From: Dipteronia dyeriana
Taxonomy: Eukaryota; Streptophyta; Magnoliopsida; Sapindales; Sapindaceae
Direction of reading: 5' to 3'
Assembly (NCBI GenBank): GCA_032871835.1
Contig: CM065297.1
Coordinates: forward strand, 26,669,598 to 26,733,597
DNA length: 64,000 nucleotides
This document shows positions 9,788 to 20,898 of this stretch, piece after piece. The position numbers were made by a program, and so were the translations under genes. Numbering within the stretch: position 1 is the stretch's first letter; every line of letters starts with the position of its first letter. The notes beneath the pieces were generated by a model. It saw only the letters and a list, made by a program, of their open reading frames with translations. It did no database searches and was not told where the DNA came from.

Positions 9788-12700
9788 AGAATGATATCAG
9801 CCTAGTGTTGTGTTAAAGAAAATTCTTTTGTTTTTGTATTGATTAATATATTGTATCATGGTTCCTTCCAAATTTGTAACTACTTATACCATTGTTGTAA
9901 GCACATTGTTTTCTTCTTAACTAAATCATCTGACATGGTAAGAACAAAGCGTTAAAATCAAAATATAAAACAAAATGAATTTGGATTTCCCTGTATCGCA
10001 AAATAATAGTAATAATAATATAATATTAGAGTCTGATACGCAAGCAAGTCTTTTAGTTGATGCACTATTGACAATCATTTAAGGAGAAATGGGTTTTTGG
10101 AGTTGTCTGAGATGCACCATAGTCAATTTCAAGGTCTTCTAGATTTCTTTTAGTATGTTGCTCCTTTAAATTACAAAATTTTATTCATCCAGAGACCACG
10201 ATTCCCTGCGCTATGTGCCAACCTGGCGGAGTCCCGACATCTTCACGTGTCTAGTAATCATTTTTTATATTTTAATTTGTAACCATTTTCACAGTTTCAG
10301 TAACATTTTACGATTTTTAAAATTTTGACTTATAACTATTTTCACGACACATTTATGAAGTTTCCATAAATGACTTCATCATGTATAGAAACTTAATGTA
10401 TTTCAATATACATATAAGGGACTCAAATCACATGTCTAAATATAATGTCCCGATTTGTGTCTACATTTAATTTTTTTTTTTTAGTTTTTTCCATACACAT
10501 GTCTAAATTTAGTTTGTCTGACACATTGAAATACCATTTTTGGATAGGTGATTTGAGTCCAAATATAAATTAAACATTGATTGTGATTATTAAAATTAAA
10601 CTATTAAATAATAAATTGATGGTGCTATTGGCACACCCTATAGGTCTATTTATGTCTCATTTTTTAAATTAATTTCATAAGTGTTTTTACTTCAAATATA
10701 GTCTAAATATTTATCAAACTAGAATTAAATCTCCGACTTCCTTTAGTTTGGCAATGTTTAGTTGCTTCAAATATTTTAGAATCAAAATAATTGATCAAAA
10801 CAATCAGTATGTAATCAATATATAAAATGTAAGTGCAATATAATGATTTGTAAGAGAAAACTAAAAATATCATTTTGAGATTCATAGATATATACAAAGG
10901 TTGTCATCATACTTTCTTCAGATCATTTACATTTCATTCATAGAATTGAAGTAATATGTCACAAGCCCAGAGAAAAACACAACTTTTTCTCCACAAATTG
11001 TTTCAAAACGGGCCATTGTCAATACCTGGAATTAGATGCTTGCAAAGCTATGTAATCTGGCATTGCCACCAACCAATTACCGAAACCTCCAAAATACATT
11101 AGCAAATCTAATATACTAAAACCTAACAGACACAAGTATTGAGTCTCCATGAACACGAATGTGTTTAAACCCTTTCTTTAGAGCATAATTCAATCCTAAA
11201 ATCAAAGCTCTATGAATTGTTGCAAACTTTCTTAAGAGCATAAAAGCTGCTGCAAACTTTTTAATATTTACCACAGCAAGTTACCTGTGGCAAAAAACCT
11301 CTTACAACGGTAAGCAACTACGGGCCTACGACATATGAACTGTTGCATAATATTCAGCTGGTACAAAAAAATAAATAAATTTAAGATATATGTTAAAATA
11401 TAAAATTTCTCAAATATCAATTATTTCGATAACAAACGAAAATAATAAAACCATGTTATAAATAAAGAGAAATCCCTCCGATGTATAATATTTGAACAAG
11501 TGGAATTCATTAATAAATAAATAAAATACAAATAACATTCTAAAAAGAAGCTAGTACAAAAATAATTAAGATTCTAAAAAAATTTAGGTGAACACAATTA
11601 CAATGTTCTCACAGTAATATTCAAAATAACTCCTTTAGGCTTCAACCATCTATGATCACCTTTCTTTGACCGCCCATAATCCGTAAAAACTATATATATC
11701 ACAAACCTGAACCAAATTCAAATAAACAAAAACTATATAACGAAAAATTCAATGTTTAATATATAAAATCTGATTTTTTTTTTAAAAAATAGAATTATAT
11801 GCAAAATGTCTTACAGTGCTAACATAGATGCCAAATAATTCAGTATTATTGAGGATGCTATTACTCATTCAAGACTTAGAGATCTGTGCTCAAAATGCAA
11901 GAATCAAACAAGTTTTAAGTTAAAAATTCAACATCATATCATAATAGAAGAGTACCGTTTTAAGAAAATTAAAAACTTATAACCATAAATGGATAAAAAA
12001 GAATATTATTATAGCAATTAAGTAAAAGTAACAAAGACAATTATATTTATCTTGTCGGTTACTAGGAATTTGAACACAACGTATTTATCCTTACTCCTCA
12101 GGAGTCAAGATATGTTCTGTTTTGATCTCTCCAATATGTTATCATCAAGAAGTCATTCAAATCAATGTAAAGTTAAATAGGAAATGAATATCATAATGTC
12201 AATATACAAACCTATAACAAAAGGTAGTCTGAGGCAATTGAATGTTGCTTGTGCCCAATTGCATAATCAATCAGACTTCTTGTTAATGTTACCAAAACTG
12301 CATATTTACAAACAAGTTTTATTTAGTTATCAATAATAACTTAATAAACTTACTAAATGTGAACCTATTTTAGTTTCTTTGGTGGGTACAACACATTTAA
12401 AAATATACAGTATATTTAATGAAACACCTAACTATGACTGTGTTACTAAAAGAGTCAGTTGAAATCATGTATACTTATACAGTATAACCCAATTTGATCA
12501 ATGAAACAATACAGTACAAGCATGCAAATAAAATAATGAACATATGAACCGTCATTTGATCAAACACTTATGAAACATTTGCTTTTTATCCTATTTCAGA
12601 CTATCACATCACATCTACAACATAACTAATAAGTATACAAATCATTCTACAGGAGCTCTAGCCTTTTGTCTCTTGTTGAAGCTTGTCTCAAGCTTGAGTT

Positions 12701-14112
12701 CTCAATGGTAGTTATTAAGCCTAATGCCAATGCATTAGCTTTGGCTGAGGTGAGCTTATTAGCTTATTTGCAATATTTTCTTTCACAACTTTAAAGTAGA
12801 ATACAAGTAAAATTTATATTATACTCACAGTAAACCAGAGATATGAACAATACTAACCATATTCATCAATGAGAGCTTCATTGTAGAAAGAGTAATTACA
12901 CAAGAAGAAGTTGATTATGATTCTACTAATTAAAAGCATAATTAACCTAAAAAATTCTAATTGAACCTGAAGCAATCACATGAAAACTGTCGTGGCTAGT
13001 GATATAAAGAGACAAGTAAATGGCTGCCCATAAAGCTAAAAATGAGAATTTATATTGTCACAAGAAAGGTCACCTGCCACCCTAACCAACATATGTTATG
13101 CCTACTAAAACACAGTTAGCAGAGCATGCATATAGAAAGAGAAAAATCTAAGCTTTCTTAGCTAACTCAATCATGGACATTAAATTCCTAGACAACAGTT
13201 CACTTCAACTAATGGAAGGATGGCATTGGCAACTAGTCCATCAATTTTCAGTGCAAATCATAAGCAATTAGCATCAATAAGGAATAAGAACAATTTGGAC
13301 ATGAATTAGTATCTTCTAACCTAGTTACAATGCTAAGTGTGCAAATTGCCATCAATTTAAACAGAACATATCTGATTCATACATATCCACAATCAGAATT
13401 ATTCACAATAAATAGCAATTTTCCAATCATTTACTATGTATAAGCTAAAAAAATTTAATCGAAGGTTACAGAGCATCAATCAAACGTTTAACAACAGAGA
13501 AGAGACACCTGACTTCGGGTTTGATGCAGATATTACGATCAACTGAAATCACCAGATCCTGACAGCAACACCAAGCGCCATGAACGATGGATGCACCTTT
13601 TTAACAATATTTTATATAGATATAAGTATCATGCGAGATCTATTATAAGCCCTAAATATAACATCGATGATATTTTTGCAAAGAAATGTTTGGTGATCCC
13701 AATGAAGAAATTAGAGAATAGTATTATTTTTTTTATTGTTAAAGTGAACAAAGACACAACAATGCTAACTCCTTCCTCTCTTTTGTTTTCACACATTTTC
13801 TTCTTTTCCTCTGACAAAGGAAACAAAAACAACTCTTCTCTCTGATTTTGATTTATGTAACACAAAACAATCACAGGAAATTATTCTCCAAAAAACAACG
13901 ACATTGGCACATGATGATCATATATCCATATAAGTTGTTTTATGCTTTTTAACCACAATAGAGATGTTCATGTTCATGCAATGTAACTGAGTTTTGAGTA
14001 AACCCAAGTTAAATTTTTAAAAGAAAAGTATCCGAAGACTAAATTAACAATTACAAGCATGTTTCGTAAAACTCTTAAATACAATCATTCTGTTATCCAC
14101 AAAGACGAACAA
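9788..14112. other. Gene-poor AT-rich stretch with isolated exon-like segments
   Basis: No complete gene or transposon was recognised. A segment at 12652-12750 (+) is open in one frame (LLSLVEACLKLEFSMVVIKP), flanked by CTACAG and GTGAGC like an exon; the opposite strand is also open, so the strand is uncertain. At 13517-13590 (-) a frame with HGAWCCCQDLVISVDRNICI precedes a GTGTCT donor-like site. Neither could be matched to a family. At 10380-10560 two passages sharing CACATGTCTAAAT and GACTCAAAT hint at a small decayed inverted repeat. The rest shows nothing I can name. Confidence 0.35.
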
Positions 14113-14353
14113 TCAAATTAATACTTGAAAACACAGTAACCTAACTAAAAAGTTGCTAACACACACCTTTGTCTTCACGAAGCCAGTACTCATATTGTTA
14201 CTTCCAATCTTCACATTTTCTTGCTCAAAAAATGCAAACTTTAACTGTGTGAAATCGAGTTCGCCAGACTGAGCGGCGTTGACAGAAGAGAAATTGACAA
14301 GGGATTTGTAACTCAATAACTAAAACTAGAACAAAACCACAAATTCACTAAAA
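14113..14353 (-). other. Exon-like segment following the shared 5' module
   Basis: On the minus strand, directly after the duplicated module, a CTAG acceptor-like site leads into an open frame with LVNFSSVNAAQSGELDFTQ and FFEQENVKIGSNNMSTGFVK, ending at AAAG|GTGTGT. It has codon-like structure but I do not recognise the protein. It is unlike the SNU13 sequence found at the matching place of the second copy (34654). Confidence 0.35.
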
Positions 14354-15100
14354 TCGTGATGAAACGGATATGCAGTGACAGAAGTTATTGAATATTGATC
14401 GATGAACAAGTGGTTTCAGTGTAGTTTAGCTGGGTAAAATAAAAAAAAATTGGACTAAAACGATGTCGTAAAAGGCAAGAATCGATAGACTACAATAGCA
14501 GAAACTAAAATTGGGAAAAAAAATTAATAGGCAACAAAATTTACCAAAACAATTTGACAACTTTAAACATATAAATATAAAATTTATGGATTCGAAATAT
14601 TTTGAGAAAAATCGATTTCAAACTTACAAGTGATGGTGGTGGGCCGGTGGCGTTGGTGACAAAACTGCAACTCAGGACTAAGAAGAACGAAAGTGATGGT
14701 GGTGGCGTGAGAACTAGAACTCAGAACTGGGAAGAATGGAAGTGATGATGGTGGCGTTGGCGACGGCGACAGCGACGACGGAGGTGGCGATCTGCAAACA
14801 GAGGTAGAGATTAGCCAGCAGCGGCGGTCGGAGCAGATATGGAACCCAAAGAGAGACAAATTGAGAAGAAAATCGTGAGAAGAGAACTGAGAAAAATGGA
14901 TGTGAACTGAGGAAAGAGATAAATAATGTCTCAGACAACTTGGAACCGTTTAGAGTTGTTTTTTAGGTTTTAAGCATTTTCTTCCTTTTTTAATTAATGC
15001 AGAACCGTTGGATCAAGTTGTTGAATGATCCAATGGACCGAAATTATTACTATTCGTGGTTATATCATATAGCCAAATTATTTGTGACTGCATAACAGCC
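14354..15100 (-). repeat. Duplicated 5' module, copy 1 (uninterrupted)
   Basis: Read on the minus strand this segment matches 32236-32407 plus 34087-34652 over its whole length. Shared landmarks: GGCTRTTATRCAGTCAC at the start, GTCCATTGGATCATTCA, GGTTCCAAGTTGTCT, a pyrimidine-rich 5'UTR-like part with GCTCCGACCGCCGCTG, a splice-donor-like ACTTGTAAGTTTGAAATCG, and the end at TTTCATCACGA. It looks like a promoter plus 5'UTR plus intron start. This copy has no LTR insertion and is followed by different sequence than copy 2. Confidence 0.8.
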
Positions 15101-15472
15101 AAACCCTCTTCTACAGGACTATTAGCAGAGATGGTTATATGGGTTAGCGGCACCGTTAGTTACTTAACGGTCTTTAACATGTTAACCTACGAGTGATTTC
15201 AATTTAATAAGATTTAATCTAAATTCGTAAATATTATATCGTATTCATATTGTATCTATTTAACAGATTTATTATGTTGATCCAAATTCAATATGATGTC
15301 ATGTCATTAATTACCACCCCTATTAACAAGACCTGTGAGTTCTCACTAAATCCATTATTCTATTAATGAGCAATAAATACAATCAAAAGAGTATCCATGT
15401 CTTAATAATTGGTTGAAATTTTAGATCGATTATAATTGTCAATAATTTTGACAAACTAATAAGATCCCTATA

Positions 15473-15480
15473 ACTACGGT
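15473..15480. repeat. Target site duplication of the hAT element, left
   Basis: ACTACGGT, identical to 19273-19280; 8 bp is the hAT standard. Confidence 0.95.
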
Positions 15481-15499
15481 TAAAGGTGTAAAAATGGAC

Positions 15500-15665
15500 T
15501 GGCCCGGTCCATTAGGGACGGTCTGGCCAGTCCATTTCTGGAAACAGGCCCGGCACGGCACGTCGGCCTGCCTCAGGCGGGCCGTGCCTGAGTGCCGTGC
15601 CAGGCCGGCCCGTCGGGCCCCTCTGGCGGGCCTGCCGGGCCAGGCCTAACGGGCCAGGTCCTGCG
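15500..15665. repeat. Left subterminal GC-rich repeat block of the hAT element
   Basis: Overlapping words such as GGCCCGGCACGGCACG, GCGGGCCGTGCC and GCCAGGCCGGCCCGTCGGGCC in direct and inverted orientation, in contrast to AT-rich surroundings. Subterminal repeats bind the transposase in other hAT elements; here that is inference. Confidence 0.7.
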
Positions 15666-16002
15666 GGTTAGTTTTTTGGTCCAATTTTTTTTTCAAATTA
15701 CGTTTTTTTGGATTTAGGGTATAGGGTTTAGGATTTATAGTTTATGGTTAAGGGTTTAGAATTTAAAATGAATGAAGAGAACGAACAATTATTAGGATTT
15801 GAAATGAATAAAGAGAACGAACAATTTTTTAATTATTTATTTATTTTTCACTTATGGAATTCAGTAATACATATCTATATGATTGCCTCATTAAAAACCT
15901 TACCAAGAAAAACCCAGTGAGATAAAAACTTGGTAAGGGAAAAAGAGTGCAACCGTTTTACAACTTACAAGTAAATAATAAATACATATGTAAAAGTATA
16001 AC

Positions 16003-18081
16003 CTAGTTCTGGCCCTGACCACTACCTGAAGGGTCATCAATATATAGATTGTCGAAATTTAGATTAAGTTCTTTATCTACAGTTAGATTTTGTAACCTTT
16101 TTTTAGCATGCTCCCAATCCCGAAGGCATGTTAATACCTCCACCATCTCTGGAGACAAACAACTTCTTCTTGGTTCAATTATGCGTCCACTGGTGCTGAA
16201 AGCTTGTTCTGAAGACACCGTTGACACTGGAATAACCAGTACGTCACGTGCTAAGTGTGACAGAACTGGATACCTGTACGTATAGGTCTTCCACCATAAC
16301 AACAAATCAAACTCTTCCTTGTCTTCAACAGCATCGAATTGTGCTTCAAGGTACCTAATAAGTTTGGTACAAGAAGATGGGCTAGATCTTTGCCCTGAAG
16401 AAGTACTTGCTGATTTGTCTTTTTTTCTTCGTTTCAGAAGGCTCCAACTTGTTTGCTTCGGCTCTGTCTCCGGTCGTGTTGATTGGGGGATGTCAATGTT
16501 GTCAAACCTGGTCTCATAAATATGAAAAATCTCGAACAACTTGGTTCGAATGTCAGTAATTTGTCCTGAATAATCTATTGACAAATTAATACCAATAAAC
16601 TCAAGCAAAACTTCTAAACCAGATAATTTAACCCTGGGATCTATTATAGCACTTAAGGCATAAAGTAAGGGAATGTTAGCCCAATATTTTTTTAACTTTG
16701 TCTCCATGACAACAACTGCATCGCCTAGATGTTCATCTTCTCTATAACTGTTTAACAGTTCAGACATTTCCACTATCTGATGGATTGCTTGGGAAGATGT
16801 GGGGTAATATACCCCGGAAAGAGTTACAGTGGCATTGTAAAAAATCTTTAAAAATTGAACAAAAATCTTTACCACATACCAATCGTCTGTGGAAAGTAAT
16901 TTTGGACTAAGTTGTCCTGTTTCGGTCAATTTCATGTTATAAAAACATGTAATGGTTGTATCATATTCCAAACAATTTTGCAACATTAAATAAGTAGAGT
17001 TCCACCTTACCGGCATATCAGTTTGGAATCGTCGGGGTTAGAGACCGTTTAATTTACATTGTCTCTTGAATTCACTGAATCTAGGATTAGAACTGCAAAT
17101 CCAATAAATGGCATCTCTGATGCGATCTATTTGGTCGCTTACCTGCTTTAAACCAGCCTGTACAACTAAATTTATAATATGGCATGCACACCGTTGATGG
17201 GAGAAATAACCTCCATCTTGCGGGATATTTCTTGCAACAAACAATGCAATAGAGCTAGTATTTGCATATGCATTATCAAATGTGATTGAAAGAATGCGAT
17301 GCGTGATTTCATAAGTTTCTAAAACTTCCATTATGACATTAAAAATGTTTTCTGCGGTATGTGCAAAATCCATAGGACGAAAACCAAAAATTCTTTTTGT
17401 TATCCTCCAATCATAATCTAAATAGTGTCCTATGACACATAAATAGTCCTGTTTGGAACATGTATTCCAAATATCAGAAGTTAATGCAATAGAGACACTT
17501 AAATGCTGTATTTCAGCAACTAAGTCATCCCTTTCCTTTTCAAACAATCGTATCAAATCATTTCTAGTGGTGGTTCTAGAAACAGGTTCATATTGGGGGT
17601 TATATGCAGATGTGATTAATTCTTTATAAAATGGACTCTCACCAATATTGATCGGTTGATCAGTTTGTGCAATGTATCGTGCCAAGCACTCTCTAGCGTG
17701 CATGGCGCCGAACTGCCACGTCGTAACGGACCCGTCTGGGTGCCGTTGAAGCTGTGTCTGGGTTGTAGTATCTACCTGTCCATGTGCATGCATACATTTG
17801 TGCATATGCCGTCTCAAATGTCCGGTTCCCCCCGTACTTGTAGCATAATTCTTATGGCAAAACTTACATTTAGCTCTGAGGCCAGACGCCCCGTTTGGGA
17901 GTGTCATTTGGACTATGTTGAAACATTGCCACACATCTGATGTTAATTTTCTAGGACGTGATGTTGGTGTCACGCCGTAACCAGAAGGTCCCGCTTGAGT
18001 ATGGGTCGGTTCTGAAATATCAAATTCATCGTTGAGCATATTCAAACCGTCCGGAAAATAAGGCTGCTGGTTATGATCCAT
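16003..18081 (-). pseudogene. hAT transposase, BED zinc finger plus hATC domain, one in-frame stop
   Basis: The gene starts at MDHNQQPYFPDG (18081), although an upstream ATG at 18135 is in frame, and runs 693 codons to 16003. A BED-type zinc finger lies early (CKFCHKNY ... GHLRRHMHKC). The catalytic RNase H-like core follows, with ALTSDIWNTCSKQDYLCVIGHY, ITFDNAYANTSS and HQRCACHIINLVVQAGL. After the stop comes MPVRWNSTYLML, and the C-terminal hATC dimerisation domain carries LLLWWKTYTYRYPVLSHLAR and VSTVSSEQAFSTSGRI. The only visible lesion is TAA at 17038-17040, between KRQCKLNGL and PRRFQTD; both flanks are in the same frame. The gene cuts and pastes the element in the nucleus; this copy would make two truncated products. 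Confidence 0.92.
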
Positions 18082-18945
18082 TATCTGAATAAAAATATGA
18101 GCACTACAGTAGTTAATAGTCAAATTAAAAATCAATATTTACTAACAGTAATCTCAATTTACTAACAATAATTACTATAACTAATACGACACTTACAATA
18201 ATTTATTTACTTAAAAAACAAATTAAATAAACAAAAAAAATCATAATCTACTAACATAAAATTTTAAATTCACTAGTTCACTACTACAAATAAAATTGAT
18301 AAATTTACTAACATAATATACTAACATAAAATTGATGATTTGAACCACTACTCTTAAATTTACTATCATAATCTACAAATGAAAAATTTTAATTTATGAA
18401 AAAAAACAATATCAAACGTAATTACTACACTTAACATTCATCATTTACTTATTACAAAAAGTAATTTCAGTAATACAAATTAACTTTCTAAATTTATTAA
18501 TAACAAATATTAAAATTACTACTAAACTTAAAAATCTTAATAAACTAAACAAATAATATTAACATTAAAGCCCAAAAATTGATAAACTAACTAACTAAAT
18601 AGATAATGTTTTCATTAAGTAACTCAAATCTAAACATAAACATATAAATTTACTATGAGAATATGTTAGACCAAAAGTAATAACAAAATTGTACCTTTAA
18701 AATTTGGTTTGTTGGTGGAAAACGTAGAGAATTTTGTAGAGAGAGTAATAACCAAAATGAATGAAAAAGTTTAGAAAATTGGAGAATATATTAGAGATTG
18801 AGATTTGAGAGAATGAGATATTGAAAGAATGATAGAGAGAGTTAATGGAAAATGAAATGGATGGAAGTATTTATAGAAAAATTTGATTTGTGGGTCAAAA
18901 TGTAATTTAAAATATTGTAGGGGAGGTTTTGGTAATTTTAATTTC
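18082..18945. other. Upstream region of the hAT transposase gene
   Basis: AT-rich DNA with many repeated TTTACTAACA/AATTACTA words and no ORF of interest; it includes a pyrimidine-rich leader (minus strand) near 18770-18850 with CATTTTCCATTAACTC, close to the likely start of transcription. Confidence 0.5.
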
Positions 18946-19033
18946 CTCCAACAGCTAGAAATCAATTCCAGCTGTTGGCTGACGTCACTGATGACGTCAG
19001 CCAACGGCTGGAATTGATTTCCGGCCGTTGGAG
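18946..19033. repeat. Large hairpin with paired TGACGTCA in the hAT promoter
   Basis: Two arms of about 42 bp (18946-18987 and 18992-19033) are near-perfect inverted copies separated by 4 bases. Each arm ends at the loop with TGACGTCA (18980-18987 and 18992-18999), so two full palindromic ACGT-core sites lie 4 bp apart. Arm text includes CAATTCCAGC, GTTGGC and GTTGGAGG. TGACG pairs are the binding sites of plant TGA-type bZIP factors. Confidence 0.85.
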
Positions 19034-19059
19034 GTTTTAAAAAAAAATAAAAAAATTGG

Positions 19060-19260
19060 CCGAACAGACCGGCTGACCGGTCCGCTGGGCCGGTCCGACA
19101 GGCCTGGCACGCCGGATTGGCGTGCCAGGCTGGCCGGCCTGCCGGACCTCCTCCCAGCGGCCCGGTACGAGGCCTGGCCCTCTTCCTTCACGGGCTGTTC
19201 CAAGAACGGCCCGTGAACTTCATGGGCCGGCCGGACCGGCCTGTCACCGGTCGGCCCATT
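19060..19260. repeat. Right subterminal GC-rich repeat block of the hAT element
   Basis: Dense CCGG-containing words (GACCGGCTGACCGGTCCG, GGGCCGGTCCGACAGGCC, GGCCGGCCGGACCGGCC) next to the right terminal repeat, the counterpart of 15500-15665. Confidence 0.7.
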
Positions 19261-19272
19261 TTTACACCACTA

Positions 19273-19280
19273 ACTACGGT
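19273..19280. repeat. Target site duplication of the hAT element, right
   Basis: ACTACGGT, identical to the left copy. Confidence 0.95.
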
Positions 19281-20879
19281 AACCAAGGATAAAATCTCAT
19301 ATGAAGGATTATTCATAATTCATTACATGACGAGAGTAAATACATAAATCCCAATAAATGATTTATCATCTTACGGTATATGGAAGCACTTGAGAATTGT
19401 TTCGATACAAAAGAAGAAGGAAGAGGTAGAGTGAAAGTCAGAAAAACAAGAAAAGGGATATAAAGTGAGAGACAGAGAGGGAGTTAGGCGCCAATAATCG
19501 GAGGAGATTAAAAGACAAAGTGGATTTACTTTTTTACGTTTAATATATAAATAAATAATCCTTGAATTCTTACTCCCACTACTTGTACTAGAAGTAGTTT
19601 CAGTTTTCATTTTCAATCATCGAAAATCACTATTATTCTTATATTCTTTCTTCTCTCTTTTTGTCTCTTCCAATCACTACTAATTCTTTTTAATTTCCAT
19701 CTGTTTTCTAGGGTTTATTATTATTTTTTGTTTTCAAGTTTTTTCATTCTATACACTTTCAGTTTTGACTCACCACGAAATCGATGACTGAGACTGAGGT
19801 TTTATGGTAAGAATTCAATTCAATCCATTTCTCGTCTCTGCAGGATCTCAATTCTCTGGTTTTTTCTTTTCTTTTACTGTTATTGTTGCTTTGATCGAAT
19901 TGGACTGAGAAAGTTTTTATTTTTCGAAGTCCAGTCTTAATAATTCAAAGATTACGTAATTGAATTGTAGCATATCACTGCGTTGCCTTTGCTTTGCTTT
20001 TTTGTTTTGTGGGTTGCTTGTTTCAACTTACTTTGCAGATTCTTTACTCACAATCTTCTTCAATTTTCCCACTTATATTTTCACAAAAAATTATGCTTTT
20101 TATATCATCAGAGTCATGAGCATTTGATCTGTTTGTCACCTGCCCTTTTGCTCAAACCTGCTTTTCGATTCCGGGTCGAATTCAGATTCCTTTATTTTTC
20201 ACATTTTTCTTTTGAATTCTCATGTGTAATAGAGAACCATACAGGTTTCTACGACTATGTGCCTAATGTTATTGTTTTCTTGTTGACTAGAAAGTTATAT
20301 TTGTCATGCTTTACTTGTGATGCATTTGCTTTTTCTATTCTAGTTTCTCATTGTTTAACTTCTCGTTTTCTTAGTTGTTGCAGAAATTACTACTATTTTT
20401 GACCCATCAATCAATCTTCTGATAACAGAAAAGGTGAGAAAACCTGTGTCTTTACAGTTTTAAACAATATATTATGATGAGGATGGTCCACTTTTTGAAA
20501 GTGAAGAGAGAGAGATAATTACATATTTTAATTTATTTTTGTTTTGTTTTTGAAATTGTTAGATGAAAAGTTATCATTTTCAAAAACTTTTGGAGAGTTC
20601 CAGTGAGACTGATTTGGATGCTACTCGTGAGTAACCTACTAGTTCAGCTTTATGTTAGTTGGACATTAATTACTTCTCCTTATGGCTTGAATACTGTTGA
20701 TTGTCCACCTGTGATTGTTATCTACATTCTCTGAATTTATATTTCTGGTTCATATTTATGTGAATCTGTTTCACATACCCCGTTTCTAAATTGCTTCCAT
20801 TTATAGGAGAGGCATCGCATACATCTATAAATTTAATTAAATTTTGTGTGATTGATTTTTTTGCCCCTTAATTTTGTAG
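19281..20879 (+). promoter_or_regulatory. Promoter and 5' untranslated region of the BRO1-domain gene
   Basis: The stretch holds no other gene. A pyrimidine-rich leader around 19630-19790 is followed by a donor-like TTTATG|GTAAGA at 19806/19807, and the coding exon is entered through an acceptor TTTTGTAG at 20879. So at least one 5'UTR intron is likely; a further non-coding exon may lie near 20385-20433 (between TTGCAG and GGTGAG). The transcription start was not located. Confidence 0.45.
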
Positions 20880-20898
20880 ATACAATAAGTTTAAGGAC

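Larger units (their letters stand above)
15481..19272 (-). mobile_element. Near-intact hAT transposon (3.8 kb)
   Basis: Ends: plus-strand TAAAGGTGTAAAAATGG at the left and, reversed, TAGTGGTGTAAAAATGG at the right form the terminal inverted repeats, bounded by a perfect 8-bp duplication ACTACGGT. Inside are GC-rich subterminal blocks at 15500-15665 and 19060-19260 full of CCGG/GGCC words, one transposase gene on the minus strand, and a large hairpin in the transposase upstream region. All parts of an autonomous element are present except for one stop codon in the transposase. Confidence 0.93.
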
